Shown here piece by piece: positions 30,242-39,143 of a DNA stretch of 64,000 nucleotides. The position numbers and the translations under genes are program-made. Origin of the DNA: Candidatus Corynebacterium faecigallinarum (GTDB lineage Bacteria; Actinomycetota; Actinomycetes; Mycobacteriales; Mycobacteriaceae). Location of the stretch: assembly GCA_019120175.1 (NCBI GenBank), contig DWVP01000024.1, forward strand, positions 62,001 through 126,000, read 5' to 3'. How positions within the stretch are numbered: the stretch's first letter is position 1; each line of letters opens with the position of its first letter. The notes beneath the pieces are model-generated. The model was not told the origin of the DNA and ran no database searches. It saw only the letters and a list, made by a program, of their open reading frames with translations.

Positions 30242-31246
30242 GTGACTCCACATGTCGGGCACGGCCGTACCGTGGCGAAGATCATCCTCTTCGGCGAGCA
30301 TTCGGTGGTCTACGGATTCCCCGCGATCGCTCTGCCGCTGCGCAGCCTGTTCATGACCGCCCGCGTTGAGCCGGTGGACGGACCCAGCACGCTGACCGGT
30401 CTGGGCTGGTCGGGGTTGTTGTCGGACGCTCCGGCGCGCTTCGCCAGCATCGTCAAGGCCGCGGAGATCGCCGCCCGCTTCGCTGGACACCCCGGTACCG
30501 GGCTGACGATCACCACGGATGCCAACTTCCCGCCGGAGCGTGGCCTCGGTTCCTCCGCCGCCGCCGGTGGTGCGGTGATCCGTGCCGTCCTCGATGCCTT
30601 CGACGTCGCGGCGACGCCGGCGGAGCTCTTCGACATGACCCAGGAGGCCGAGACTGTGGCGCACGGTCGGCCGTCCGGGTTGGACGCGGTGACCACCTCC
30701 TCACAGGTGCCCGTGTACTTCCAGGACGGTGAGTCCACCGAGTTGCAGGTCGTGCCGCAGGGGTGGATCGTCATCGCCGACTCCGGTGTGGAGGGCGCGA
30801 CCCGCGAGGCGGTGGCGCATGTCCGTGACCGGCGGGAGGCCGAGCCGGAGTCCACCAACACGGCGCTGGAACGTCTCGGCGAGATCACCGGGGAGGTGGT
30901 CGAGGCCCTGCGCGACGGTGACACCGTGACGGTGGGCCGGCGCATGACCGAGTCACACGGCCTGCTGAAGGAGCTGGGGGTCAGCGACCCCTCACTGGAG
31001 CGGCTCGTGGACGCGGCAATGGATGCCGGGGCCCTGGGCGCCAAGCTCACCGGTGGCGGACGCGGCGGGTGCATGATCGCCCTGGCCGAGACCGCCGAGC
31101 AGGCCCGGCGCATCGAGGACGCCCTGCTGGACGCCGGCGCGGCTGCAGCCTGGGTGCACGTGCCCGAGCGGGTGAACGGTTCGTCCAGCGCGTCCAGCGC
31201 AACCAGTGCGAGCAGCAGAGCCGTCCCGCAGGAGGGCACCAAGTGA
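30242..31246 (+). CDS. mvaK1: Mevalonate kinase
   Basis: This 334-residue GHMP kinase phosphorylates mevalonate to 5-phosphomevalonate. It begins VTPHVGHGRTVAKIILFGEHSVVYGFPAIALPL (GHMP motif 1) and carries the ATP loop PPERGLGSSAAAGGAVIRA, GRPSGLDAVTTSSQVPVYF (with the catalytic Asp) and the C-terminal motif KLTGGGRGGCMIAL. A Ser/Ala-rich tail of about 20 residues follows. The GTG at 30242 sits seven bases after AGAAAGG. It is the first of four overlapping or near-contiguous genes. The mevalonate route is unusual in Corynebacterium, which normally uses the MEP pathway. Confidence 0.93.
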   Translation: MTPHVGHGRTVAKIILFGEHSVVYGFPAIALPLRSLFMTARVEPVDGPSTLTGLGWSGLLSDAPARFASIVKAAEIAARFAGHPGTGLTITTDANFPPERGLGSSAAAGGAVIRAVLDAFDVAATPAELFDMTQEAETVAHGRPSGLDAVTTSSQVPVYFQDGESTELQVVPQGWIVIADSGVEGATREAVAHVRDRREAEPESTNTALERLGEITGEVVEALRDGDTVTVGRRMTESHGLLKELGVSDPSLERLVDAAMDAGALGAKLTGGGRGGCMIALAETAEQARRIEDALLDAGAAAAWVHVPERVNGSSSASSATSASSRAVPQEGTK

Positions 31247-32256
31247 CTGACTCCACGCCGGCGGCCATGTCGGCCACCGCGGTCGCGCACGCCAATATCG
31301 CGCTGATCAAGTACTGGGGCAAGGCCGATGCCGAGCTCATCCTGCCGGTGACCCCCAGCCTGTCACTGACCCTCGACGCGCTGTACACCACCACGACGGT
31401 GACCTTCGGTGCGGAGCCGGGCACTGACACCGCCACCCTCGACGGCGAGCCGGTCACCGGCAAAGCCATGGCCCGGATCACCGCCCTGCTCGACCTGGTG
31501 CGCCAGCGCGCCGGGATCGCCGCCGCCGCCCAGGTCACTTCGGTGAACACGGTGCCCACCGCCGCCGGTCTGGCCAGCTCCGCCTCGGGTTTCGCCGCCC
31601 TCACCGGAGCCGCCGCGGCCGCCGCAGGCCTGGATCTGGACGACCGGGAGCTCTCCCGGCTGGCCCGCCGGGGCTCCGGCTCGGCCTCCCGCTCGATCTA
31701 CGGCGGCCTGGCGATGTGGCATGCCGGGTCCGACGACGGATCGTCCTACGCCGAACCGGTGGACGACCCCACCGACCTGGCGTCCTCCCTGGCGATGGTG
31801 GTGCTGGTGCTCAACGCCGGCGAGAAGTCCGTCTCCAGCCGCGACGGCATGGCCCACACGGTGGAGACCTCCCCGGAGTACTGGCCGTGGGTGGAGAGCC
31901 ACAAGAACGACCTCGCCGGCGCACTGGAGGCCGTCGCTGCTGGGGACCTGGCGACCCTGGGGGAGATCGCCGAGCGTAACGCCGCGGGCATGCACCGCAC
32001 GATGCAGACCGCCGTGCCCCCGGTGGACTACCTCACCGACGCCAGCCGGGCCGCCCTGGCCGCGGTGAAGGCCGCCCGTGAGGCCGGCCTGCCGGCATGG
32101 GCGACGATGGACGCCGGTCCGAACGTCAAGGTGCTCACCACCGCCGACAAGGTCGGGGAGCTCGACGCCTGGCTGAAGAACCACCTGGCTGACACAGTGC
32201 CGGGACTGTCCACGGTGATCGCCAGGTCCGGCGAGGGTATGGTGGTCACCCGATGA
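31243..32256 (+). CDS. mvaD: Diphosphomevalonate decarboxylase
   Basis: This 337-residue enzyme makes isopentenyl diphosphate from 5-diphosphomevalonate by ATP-driven decarboxylation. Diagnostic motifs are ANIALIKYWGKAD, NTVPTAAGLASSASGFAAL, GSGSASRSIYGGLAMW and the catalytic Asp in WATMDAGPNVKVL. Its GTG start overlaps the stop of the kinase gene by four bases (GTGA), with CAGGAGGG in front. The reading frame is open for 58 codons further upstream inside the kinase gene, but this start gives the family length. Confidence 0.93.
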   Translation: MTDSTPAAMSATAVAHANIALIKYWGKADAELILPVTPSLSLTLDALYTTTTVTFGAEPGTDTATLDGEPVTGKAMARITALLDLVRQRAGIAAAAQVTSVNTVPTAAGLASSASGFAALTGAAAAAAGLDLDDRELSRLARRGSGSASRSIYGGLAMWHAGSDDGSSYAEPVDDPTDLASSLAMVVLVLNAGEKSVSSRDGMAHTVETSPEYWPWVESHKNDLAGALEAVAAGDLATLGEIAERNAAGMHRTMQTAVPPVDYLTDASRAALAAVKAAREAGLPAWATMDAGPNVKVLTTADKVGELDAWLKNHLADTVPGLSTVIARSGEGMVVTR

Positions 32257-33440
32257 TCACCGAGGTCCGCGCCCCAGGAAAGCTCTACATCGCCGGCGAG
32301 TACGCCGTGGTGGAGACCGGCCACCCTGCCGTGCTCATCGCCGTCGACCGCTACCTGACCGTGCGGGTCAGCCCCGCGGCATCCGACACCGGTCACATCA
32401 CCACCGACCAGAACGCCGGAAGTCGCCTGGAGTGGTACCGCCGTGGCACCGCCGACAGCCCGAACTCCATGGTCATCGAACCGGACCAGGACCAGTTCAG
32501 CTTCGTGCTGGCCGCCGTGCGCGTGGTGGAGGAGGCCGCGGTCGCGCTCGGGGTTCAACTGCAGGTCTATGACCTGGACATCACCAGCGAGCTGGACGAC
32601 GACTCCGGACGCAAGTTCGGCCTCGGCTCCTCGGCGGCCGTCACCGTGGCCACGGTGCGCGCCCTGTGCCAGCACTACCGGCTGGATCTCGGCCTGATGG
32701 AACAGCTCAAGCTGGCCCTGCTGGCCAGTATCGAGGTGCAGCGGTCCGGCTCCGGTGGGGACGTGGCGGCCTCCATGTTCGGCGGCTGGATCGCCTACAC
32801 CTCCTTCGACCGGGAATGGGCGCGACAGCAGCGTCCGGGCCGGGACCTGCTCGAGCTGATCGCCGCGCCGTGGCCGGGGCTGTCGGTGCGTCCGCTGACC
32901 CCGCCGGCGCACCTGCGTCTGCTGGTGGGCTGGACCGGTTCGCCGGCCTCGACGTCCCGGCTGGTCGACGATGTGCAGTCCAACACCGAGGGAGCCGACG
33001 TGTCCGGGGCCCAGCGCACAGGCACGGCCACGGACGCGGATGAGGCACGGTCGCCGGGGCCCGGGGACTACGCCTGGTTCCTGGAGCAGTCCCGTCAGTG
33101 CGTGGAGGACTTCATCGATGCGGTCGACCGGGACGACAGCACCGGGGTGTTCGCCGCGATCCGACGCAACCGGGACCTGCTGCGTGGACTGGGGGAGCTC
33201 ACCGGGACCACGATCGAGACCCCGACGCTGCGCAAGCTGATCGAGACGGCCGAGGCCCATGGTGGGGCGGCGAAGACCTCCGGTGCCGGCGGAGGGGACT
33301 GCGGTATCGTGCTGATCGACCCGGAGAGTTCGGTGTCCGACATCGATGATTTGCTCGCCACCTGGGAGCGGGCCGATATCCGGATGCTGAACCTGCACGT
33401 GCACCAGCCGGACGCTGTGTCCGGCGCAGAAGGGGAGTGA
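32253..33440 (+). CDS. mvaK2: Phosphomevalonate kinase
   Basis: This 395-residue GHMP kinase phosphorylates 5-phosphomevalonate to the diphosphate. It has APGKLYIAGEYAVVETGHPAVL at the start, the ATP loop KFGLGSSAAVTVATVRAL, SGSGGDVAASMFGGWIAY and the C-terminal KTSGAGGGDCGIVLID. LLVGWTGSPASTSRLV is typical of bacterial phosphomevalonate kinases. Its ATG overlaps the decarboxylase stop (ATGA). An Asp/Gly-rich insert of about 30 residues near 245-275 (GADVSGAQRTGTATDADEAR) is longer than in most relatives and is probably a loop. Confidence 0.93.
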   Translation: MITEVRAPGKLYIAGEYAVVETGHPAVLIAVDRYLTVRVSPAASDTGHITTDQNAGSRLEWYRRGTADSPNSMVIEPDQDQFSFVLAAVRVVEEAAVALGVQLQVYDLDITSELDDDSGRKFGLGSSAAVTVATVRALCQHYRLDLGLMEQLKLALLASIEVQRSGSGGDVAASMFGGWIAYTSFDREWARQQRPGRDLLELIAAPWPGLSVRPLTPPAHLRLLVGWTGSPASTSRLVDDVQSNTEGADVSGAQRTGTATDADEARSPGPGDYAWFLEQSRQCVEDFIDAVDRDDSTGVFAAIRRNRDLLRGLGELTGTTIETPTLRKLIETAEAHGGAAKTSGAGGGDCGIVLIDPESSVSDIDDLLATWERADIRMLNLHVHQPDAVSGAEGE

Positions 33441-33441
33441 G

Positions 33442-34602
33442 ATGAGCATCGAGCGCGACCGTGCCCATATGGCGGTACAGGCCGGTAGTGGGGCAGCCCC
33501 GGTTAACCGCAAGGACGAGCACGTTGACCTGGCGCAGGGGCTGCGCGGCGAGCGTGCTGCCGCTGCGTCCGGCGCCGGTGCAGGGCACCCCGGCGTGTGG
33601 GACGATGTCCGTTTCGTGCACCATTCCTTCCCCGGGATCGCACGGGACGCGGTGGACACCTCCACGGTGGTGTGCGGTCGTGACTGGGCGGTGCCCTTCC
33701 ACATCAACGCCATGACCGGCGGTTCGGAGAAGACCGGGCGGATCAATGCCGACCTGGCCCGTGCCGCGGCGCAGACCGGGGTGGCGATGGCGACCGGTTC
33801 GGTGAGCCCGGCGTTGCGCGACCCGGAACTGGCTGGGACCTTCCGCGTGGTGCGTGAGAACGCACCGGAGGCGTTCCTGATGTCGAACATCAGCCCGGAG
33901 ATGACCGTGGAACAGGCCGGTGCAGCGGTGGAGCTCATTGATGCCGATGCGCTGCAGATCCACGTCAACCCGGCGCAGGAACTGGTCATGCCGGAGGGCG
34001 ACCGGGACTTCAGCCACTGGCTGGACCGCATCGGTGAGATCGTCGAGGGCGTGGACGTGCCCGTCGTCGTCAAGGAGGTCGGCTTCGGGGTGTCTCCGCG
34101 CACGGTGGCCGAGGTCGCCGCCCGTGGTGTGGCGGCCGTGGACGTCAGTGGACGTGGTGGCACGAACTTCATCGACATCGAGAACCGCCGCCGCGAGAAG
34201 CAGGAGTACGCGTACCTCTCCGGCTGGGGTCAGACGGCGGCGGAGTGCCTGCTGGACCTGCAGGTTGAGGGCGCTCCGCTGGTCCGCACCTCGGGTTCGC
34301 CGGTGCAGATGCTGGCCTCCGGCGCGGTGTCAACCCCGCTGGACGTGATCCGTGCGCTGGCGCTCGGTGCCTCGGCGGTGGGTGTGTCCGGCTACTTCCT
34401 GAACGTGCTGCTCACCAACGGCTACGACGCCCTGGTGGAGGAACTGCACGACTGGACCGAGCAGGTCCGCACCCTGATGACGTTGCTGGGGGCTTCGACG
34501 GTCGCAGAGCTGCAGAAGGTGGATGTGCTGGTCACCGGGTCGACTGCGGAGTTCGCCCGGCTACGCGGGGTGGACCTGGCGGCACTGGCTCGGCGCTCAT
34601 AG
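33442..34602 (+). CDS. fni: Type 2 isopentenyl-diphosphate delta-isomerase (FMN-dependent)
   Basis: This 386-residue TIM-barrel enzyme converts isopentenyl to dimethylallyl diphosphate. The family start NRKDEHVDLA, the FMN and substrate motifs PFHINAMTGGSEKTG, SNISPEM, LQIHVNPAQELVMPEGDRDF, VVKEVGFGVS and SGRGGTNFIDIENRR are all present. The ATG follows the kinase stop by one base (GGGGAG serves as ribosome-binding site). It completes the route from mevalonate to both C5 building blocks in a single operon. Confidence 0.95.
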   Translation: MSIERDRAHMAVQAGSGAAPVNRKDEHVDLAQGLRGERAAAASGAGAGHPGVWDDVRFVHHSFPGIARDAVDTSTVVCGRDWAVPFHINAMTGGSEKTGRINADLARAAAQTGVAMATGSVSPALRDPELAGTFRVVRENAPEAFLMSNISPEMTVEQAGAAVELIDADALQIHVNPAQELVMPEGDRDFSHWLDRIGEIVEGVDVPVVVKEVGFGVSPRTVAEVAARGVAAVDVSGRGGTNFIDIENRRREKQEYAYLSGWGQTAAECLLDLQVEGAPLVRTSGSPVQMLASGAVSTPLDVIRALALGASAVGVSGYFLNVLLTNGYDALVEELHDWTEQVRTLMTLLGASTVAELQKVDVLVTGSTAEFARLRGVDLAALARRS

Positions 34603-34616
34603 ACGGTCTTCGCCCA

Positions 34617-34974
34617 TCATCTTTCGGCGTGCGGAAGTAGAGCCTCTCGCCACCGAGAGCTGTTGACGGGCCAGACCGCAGCGGCGTCTTCCCGTACCGA
34701 CTCTGCACCGGCTCGTGTTGCGTCAGCTTCCGCCCGGGTGGCCTCAGCGTTCGCTCGGGTGGCTTCAGCAGCAGCTTCTGCGGAGAGTTCTGCCATCCGG
34801 AGGATCCTGTCAGCAGCCCCCAGGGCTGACCAGTTCGTAGCCGCGGAACCCACTGGCTTCGGGTAGTGGTCAGCTTCTGGCCATTGTGAGGACGTTGTGG
34901 CCGATCAGCTGCTCCGTCCGCGGATCTATGAACTCCGCGCCGAGCGGTGCTGGTTCATGGTGGTCATAGGACAT
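34617..34974 (-). pseudogene. Frameshifted hypothetical protein with a coiled-coil region
   Basis: A small frame starts at ATG 34974 after GGGGGAAGG and encodes MSYDHHEPAPLGAEFIDPRT and further residues to a TGA at 34870. The adjacent frame is open from just there and continues EADHYPKPVGSAATNWSALG, then an Ala/Glu/Arg heptad region (ATRANAEATRAEADATRAG), ending at 34617. It has no good start of its own, only a GTG at 34853. Joined by a one-base shift they give a credible protein of about 118 residues. I recognise no family. Two separate overlapping small genes remain possible. Confidence 0.45.
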
Positions 34975-35112
34975 ACCGTACCTTCCCCCGAAGCGAGTTG
35001 CGATCCCTCCCCATTGTGGATCGTCTAGAGTTGATCATTCCTCAGACCTGCGTGGTCGTCAAGAAGATGTCCGCTGAGCTGCTCTCGCTCTAGAAGGTGA
35101 TGGCTGGGATGG

Positions 35113-35634
35113 TTGGTACTAGACTTTCCGATTACGCTGCATTCTAAGACCGACACTCTCCGGACCGTCTCCGACCTGCGGGAGGTGCCGGACGGCGGCA
35201 CGTTGCTGTGCCTGGGAGATATTTCGGTGCGTGAGGACGCCTGTGCGCTCGACTGCCTCGCCGAGCTGAAGGCGCAGAAGAACCTCACGATGTGGCTGGT
35301 CCACGGTAACCATGACCGGATCCACCCGATGTTCGGTCTGGACCCGGTGGTGACGTGGACGCCGGCGTACCGGGAGGTCTTCGATGTCATCGCACTGGAG
35401 CTGCAGATCCGAATCGGGCGCTGGCAGGTGTTGATGACCCACATCCCTCGGGCGACTGGGAAGGATGCGGTGCCTGATCCGCACCAGACCCAGACGTTGG
35501 ACAGGTGGGCGGGACGCGAGGGCTTCGAGTGCACCGTCAACGGGCACTCCCACTCGTCGGTGGAGGTGCGGCGGAAGCATGTGAACCTCAGCCTGGAGGA
35601 GCTGGTGCCCCAGGCAGTGCGGTTCCGGGGTTAA
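35113..35634 (+). pseudogene. Calcineurin-like phosphoesterase, N-terminally truncated
   Basis: The 173-residue frame has the metallophosphoesterase motifs LCLGDIS, LVHGNHDRIHPMFG and the histidines in LMTHIPRA and CTVNGHSHSSVEV. The first metal motif (DxH) and about 35 preceding residues are missing. The only start is a TTG at 35113 preceded by no ribosome-binding site. A nearby ATG (35109) opens another frame that stops after 12 codons (MVGTRLSDYAAF). It is probably the remnant of a single-domain phosphoesterase and unlikely to bind two metals. Confidence 0.6.
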
Positions 35635-35702
35635 GCGGGCCGGTGTCTCCGGGCCTTCCTCTCCCTTCTCTGACCCCGAATGAGCAGGCAGAATGATCAG
35701 TT

Positions 35703-36355
35703 ATGGATGAGAACAGGACCGAGGACCAGAAGGTCGCCGCTGTCGCTGCATCGATGACCATGGCGGGGCAGCCGATGACCGGGAGCTCGAGATTCTGGGA
35801 GGGGAACTCGCAGCACGCCGGCTGGCTGAGCTGGAACGCGCCGCACCACTGACCAGCTTCACCCGCGATGACCTCGTCGGCGTCCATTCTTTCCTGATGC
35901 AGGACATCTATCCGTGGGCCGGAGAACTTCGAACCACAGAAGTCGGGGCCATGGGCATGGCGATGTGCCGGGCACAGTTCGTCGACCGGGAACTGGACCG
36001 GGTCATCCGCGACATTGCCCGTCGTCCTCCATCAGTCACGGACATCGACGCTGCCCTTGCCACGGTCGATGACCACTGGGCGGAGCTGACCATGGTCCAC
36101 CCGTTCCGCGACGGCAACTCACGGACCCAGCGGTACTTCTTCGACCAGTTGCTCCGGAACACCAGGTGGTCTCTGGACTGGACCAGGATCAACGCCGAGC
36201 AGGTGCACGCCGCCCGATACGTCGGGGCGGCGACGGTCGATGCGTCCTACCTCGCCCAGGCACTGCATACCTGGCAGGCATCACCGACCCGGATCACCGT
36301 CCGCGGCAGTAGCGGGACACAACGTGGCCGAATGATGACTACCCTGGGGTCGTGA
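35703..36355 (+). pseudogene. Fic-family AMPylase with VbhA-type N-terminal segment, frame-disrupted
   Basis: An ATG at 35703 opens MDENRTEDQKVAAVAASMTM, which looks like the antitoxin (VbhA-like) helix preceding Fic proteins, but this frame stops at 35852. The Fic domain is in the -1 frame, readable from about 35780 (DDRELEILGGELAARRLAEL), through HSFLMQDIYPWAGELRT to the active site HPFRDGNSRTQRYF. Canonical Fic is HPFxxGNGRxxR, so Gly is Ser. The inhibitory motif (S/T)xxxE(G/N) reads SMTMAG, lacking the Glu. The Fic frame alone has no ATG/GTG/TTG before 35897. Either it is a pseudogene or it needs a ribosomal frameshift. Confidence 0.65.
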
Positions 36356-36382
36356 CGACGGGGGTTGACTACCTCCGCCGGT

Positions 36383-36404
36383 GACACAGCGCTGATGCTG
36401 TGTC
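36383..36404 (+). promoter_or_regulatory. Inverted repeat upstream of katA
   Basis: GACACAGC (36383-36390) and GCTGTGTC (36397-36404) are perfect arms around GCTGAT, 27 bases before the katA start. With no T-run, it fits an operator or a leader hairpin better than a terminator. Confidence 0.5.
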
Positions 36405-36430
36405 CGCACTGCAGAAACTGGAGGTAAGAC

Positions 36431-38056
36431 ATGACCACCGACAACCACCACAACACCACCGACCACCCCTCTGCCGGGGATGTCGCATCCCGGGGGGTGT
36501 GCCCCTATTCCGGGCACTCCACCAATGTCAACGGTTCGCCCGTGACGACTGAGGAACACTCGGTGACCGTCGGCGAGCAGGGGCCCATCGCACTGACCGA
36601 CGTCCACCTGATGGAGAAGCATGCGCATTTCAACCGGGAACGTATCCCGGAGCGCAATGTCCATGCCAAGGGGTCCGGTGCATTTGGGGAGCTGACGATC
36701 ACCGAGGACGTGTCGAAGTACACCAAGGCCGACCTGTTCCAGCCCGGCCGGGTGACCCCGATGCTCGCGCGGTTCTCCACCGTCGCCGGGGAGCAGGGCT
36801 TTCCCGACACGGTGCGCGACGTCCGAGGCTTCTCGCTGAAGTTCTACACCCAGGAGGGCAACTACGACCTGGTGGGCAACAACACCCCGGTGTTCTTCAT
36901 GCGCGACGGCATGAAGTTCCCGGACTTCATCCGTTCCCAGAAGCGGCTGACCAACGGTCTGCGCAGCGCCGACATGCAGTGGGACTTCTGGACGCGTAGT
37001 CCCGAATCCGCCCACCAGGTCACCTATCTGATGGGGGACCGTGGGATCCCGAAGGATTTCCGCCACATGGACGGGTTCAGTTCGCACACCTACCAGTGGA
37101 TCAACGCCGCCGGCGAGCGGTTCTGGGTGAAGTACCACTTCAAGACCCGCCAGGGCTGGGACTTCTTCACCGATGACGAGGCATCCGAGGTCGTCGGCTC
37201 CGGCGATTTCGACCACTCACGGCAGGACCTCCTCGAGGCGATCGAGCGTGGCGATTACCCGACGTGGGACGTCAAGGTGCAGATCATGCCGCTTCAGGAG
37301 GCGGAAAGCTACCGGTTCAACCCCTTCGACCTCACGAAGACCTGGTCGCAGAAGGACTACCCGCTGATCGATGTCGGGCACTTCACCCTGAACCGCAACC
37401 CGGAGAACTTCTTCGCCCAGATCGAGCAGGCCGCGTTCGCCCCGTCCAACATTGTGCCGGGCGTGGGCTTCTCCCCGGACAAGATGCTGATGGCCCGCTC
37501 GTTCGCCTACGCGGACACCCAGCGCTACCGGCTGGGGATCAACTATCCGCAGATCCCGGTGAACAGCCCGGTGGTCGAGCAGAACACCTACACCATGAAG
37601 GACGGTGCCTCGACCCACCAGTTCCCGGCCGCGGGGACTCCGGTGTATTCGCCGAACCGCTACGAGCGGGCTGAGGGCACCGCTGATGTCGACGACGGTT
37701 CCGGTGTGGTGGAGAAGGGGGTTTCGGCCGGGGAGTCGTCCTATGGTTTCGGTCGTGGTGCTGAAACCGCGGTGGGCACCGCCGACGACCTGGGACTCTT
37801 CGACGAGAACTACGGCGGTGACCTGACCCGTGGTGCGTACGTCCGCCATCCGGAGGACGATGATTTCGTGCAAGCGGGCACCTTGGTGCGCGATGTGCTT
37901 GATGATGCTGCCCGTGAGCGTTTGGCCGGCAATATCGCCGGTGCGATGCAGGGTGTCTCAGACCAGGTCGAGCAGCAGTGTTGGGTGTACTGGGGCCGGG
38001 TCGACGAGAACCTCCGCGACCGGGTCAGGGAGATCTACACCGAGCTGAAGGGATGA
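36431..38056 (+). CDS. katA: Catalase (monofunctional, haem)
   Basis: This 541-residue enzyme dismutates hydrogen peroxide. It carries the active-site signature FNRERIPERNVHAKGSGAFG with the distal His, the Asn in LVGNNTPVFFMRD, and the proximal haem Tyr in RSFAYADTQRYRLGIN. It is a small-subunit (clade 3-like) catalase. The first 35 residues are a His/Asn/Thr-rich extension (TTDNHHNTTDHPSAGDVASR). CTGGAGGTAAG precedes the ATG. An inverted repeat just upstream may serve its regulation. It is the only intact gene between 34.6 and 39.1 kb. Confidence 0.95.
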   Translation: MTTDNHHNTTDHPSAGDVASRGVCPYSGHSTNVNGSPVTTEEHSVTVGEQGPIALTDVHLMEKHAHFNRERIPERNVHAKGSGAFGELTITEDVSKYTKADLFQPGRVTPMLARFSTVAGEQGFPDTVRDVRGFSLKFYTQEGNYDLVGNNTPVFFMRDGMKFPDFIRSQKRLTNGLRSADMQWDFWTRSPESAHQVTYLMGDRGIPKDFRHMDGFSSHTYQWINAAGERFWVKYHFKTRQGWDFFTDDEASEVVGSGDFDHSRQDLLEAIERGDYPTWDVKVQIMPLQEAESYRFNPFDLTKTWSQKDYPLIDVGHFTLNRNPENFFAQIEQAAFAPSNIVPGVGFSPDKMLMARSFAYADTQRYRLGINYPQIPVNSPVVEQNTYTMKDGASTHQFPAAGTPVYSPNRYERAEGTADVDDGSGVVEKGVSAGESSYGFGRGAETAVGTADDLGLFDENYGGDLTRGAYVRHPEDDDFVQAGTLVRDVLDDAARERLAGNIAGAMQGVSDQVEQQCWVYWGRVDENLRDRVREIYTELKG

Positions 38057-38998
38057 TCCGTCCCCTGACCGTTGACGCATCCAGTCCCGGGGCCAGGGAA
38101 GGTCGAATACAGCCGGATCCACCGGAACCGCTGCTGTGGAAGTGCGGACCATCCCGGCGTCCACGATCAGGGCACCGCTGTTCATCATCGGGTCCACGAG
38201 GTTGCGGATGAACTCCCCGGTATCTTGTCCCATTAGCTGAGCGGCATCACGTGCCCACGCCTGCCGGGTGATGTAGTCCTCCAGCTCCGTGGTGCTCATC
38301 CCTCCCCGCAGCATCAGGGCGAATGAGAGGATCCGTTTCGCCCCGTAGGCCACTGCCAGATAGAGATGGTCCTGTCGTTTCCTGATCCGCCGCAACGCCG
38401 CGTCCATTGTTGCAGTCACGTCGGTCACGGCAGGTCCGTGACCGGGCAGGATGACGAGGGCATCGAACTCCTGCAGTCGTGACAGGGAGGTCGCCGCGGT
38501 CTCCAGCATCCCGGGGCCGTCGAGCATCACGTTGACCCAGCCGATGTCGTAGTTGCTCAGGGTGTCCCTGGCGACGAGTACCCGGTGATCAGGGGGCCAC
38601 TAGGCGAGGTGTCCCGAAGTATGACCAGGGACCTCGACCACAGTCCATTCCGTGTCCCCGAGCAGGACGCGATCACCGTCGCCGATGCCGTGGTCGACCG
38701 TGTACACCGGGACCGGTTGGTCCAGGTACTCCGCCACACAACAGTGGGTATCGGCGCGGCGGAGGGCATCGGCGTCTCCATGGGCGCCGAAGACCTCGGC
38801 GCCGGACTGCTGGAACCGGGCATTTCCTCCGACATGATCGGAGTGCCAGTGCGTGTTCGCCACCCGGGCGACGCGGGGGAGGATCAACATATTCGCGTCC
38901 GGGAAGTCTCTCTCGACCCAGACTGCGCCGTAGGGGAGCAACTCCACCATGGCGTCGTCGGTGCGGAAGGTCATATTCCCCACTCTAAGGAGAATCAT
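37958..38998 (-). pseudogene. Metallo-beta-lactamase-fold hydrolase interrupted by an amber codon
   Basis: From ATG 38998 (GGAGG ten bases ahead) the frame encodes a metallo-beta-lactamase-fold hydrolase with the metal motif ANTHWHSDHVGG and VVEVPGHTSGHLA, then an in-frame TAG at 38600-38602 (codon 133). The same frame continues at once with family-like sequence: WPPDHRVLVARDTLSNYDIG, VILPGHGPAV and a C-terminal helical domain (YGAKRILSFALMLRGGMSTTE). The second half holds the remaining metal-ligand region, so the truncated product should be inactive unless TAG is read through. The frame runs on to 37958, overlapping the end of katA antisense by 99 bases, so its own stop may also be lost. Confidence 0.75.
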
Positions 38999-39135
38999 GG
39001 AGAAATGACCTCCGGCGACATGTCCTCGACACGGTCGCGACAGTGGGCGCGGAGTCAGGCGGACCGCGTGCGTCGGGTCAGGTGCCAGCTCATCTACACC
39101 GTCGACCGGTCTGGGTTCGTGTCCGAGCACTGGAC

Positions 39136-39141
39136 TAGACT
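39136..39141 (+). promoter_or_regulatory. -10 hexamer TAGACT of valS, probable leaderless start
   Basis: TAGACT ends eight bases before a GTG at 39150 and two bases before the GTG at 39144. No ribosome-binding site is present. A leaderless mRNA starting at 39150 would begin the protein two residues later than the longest frame. Confidence 0.4.
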
Positions 39142-39143
39142 GT

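Noticed and set aside
31069..31242. Upstream extension of mvaD
   Set aside because: It lies entirely inside the mevalonate kinase gene. The GTGA overlap and ribosome-binding site at 31243 give the normal protein start.
32028..34178. Minus-strand open frame of 716 codons
   Set aside because: It runs antisense across mvaD, mvaK2 and fni, all of which have diagnostic motifs on the plus strand.
38999..39143. T-box leader upstream of valS
   Set aside because: No specifier loop or T-box motif is visible, and the promoter appears to give a leaderless message.
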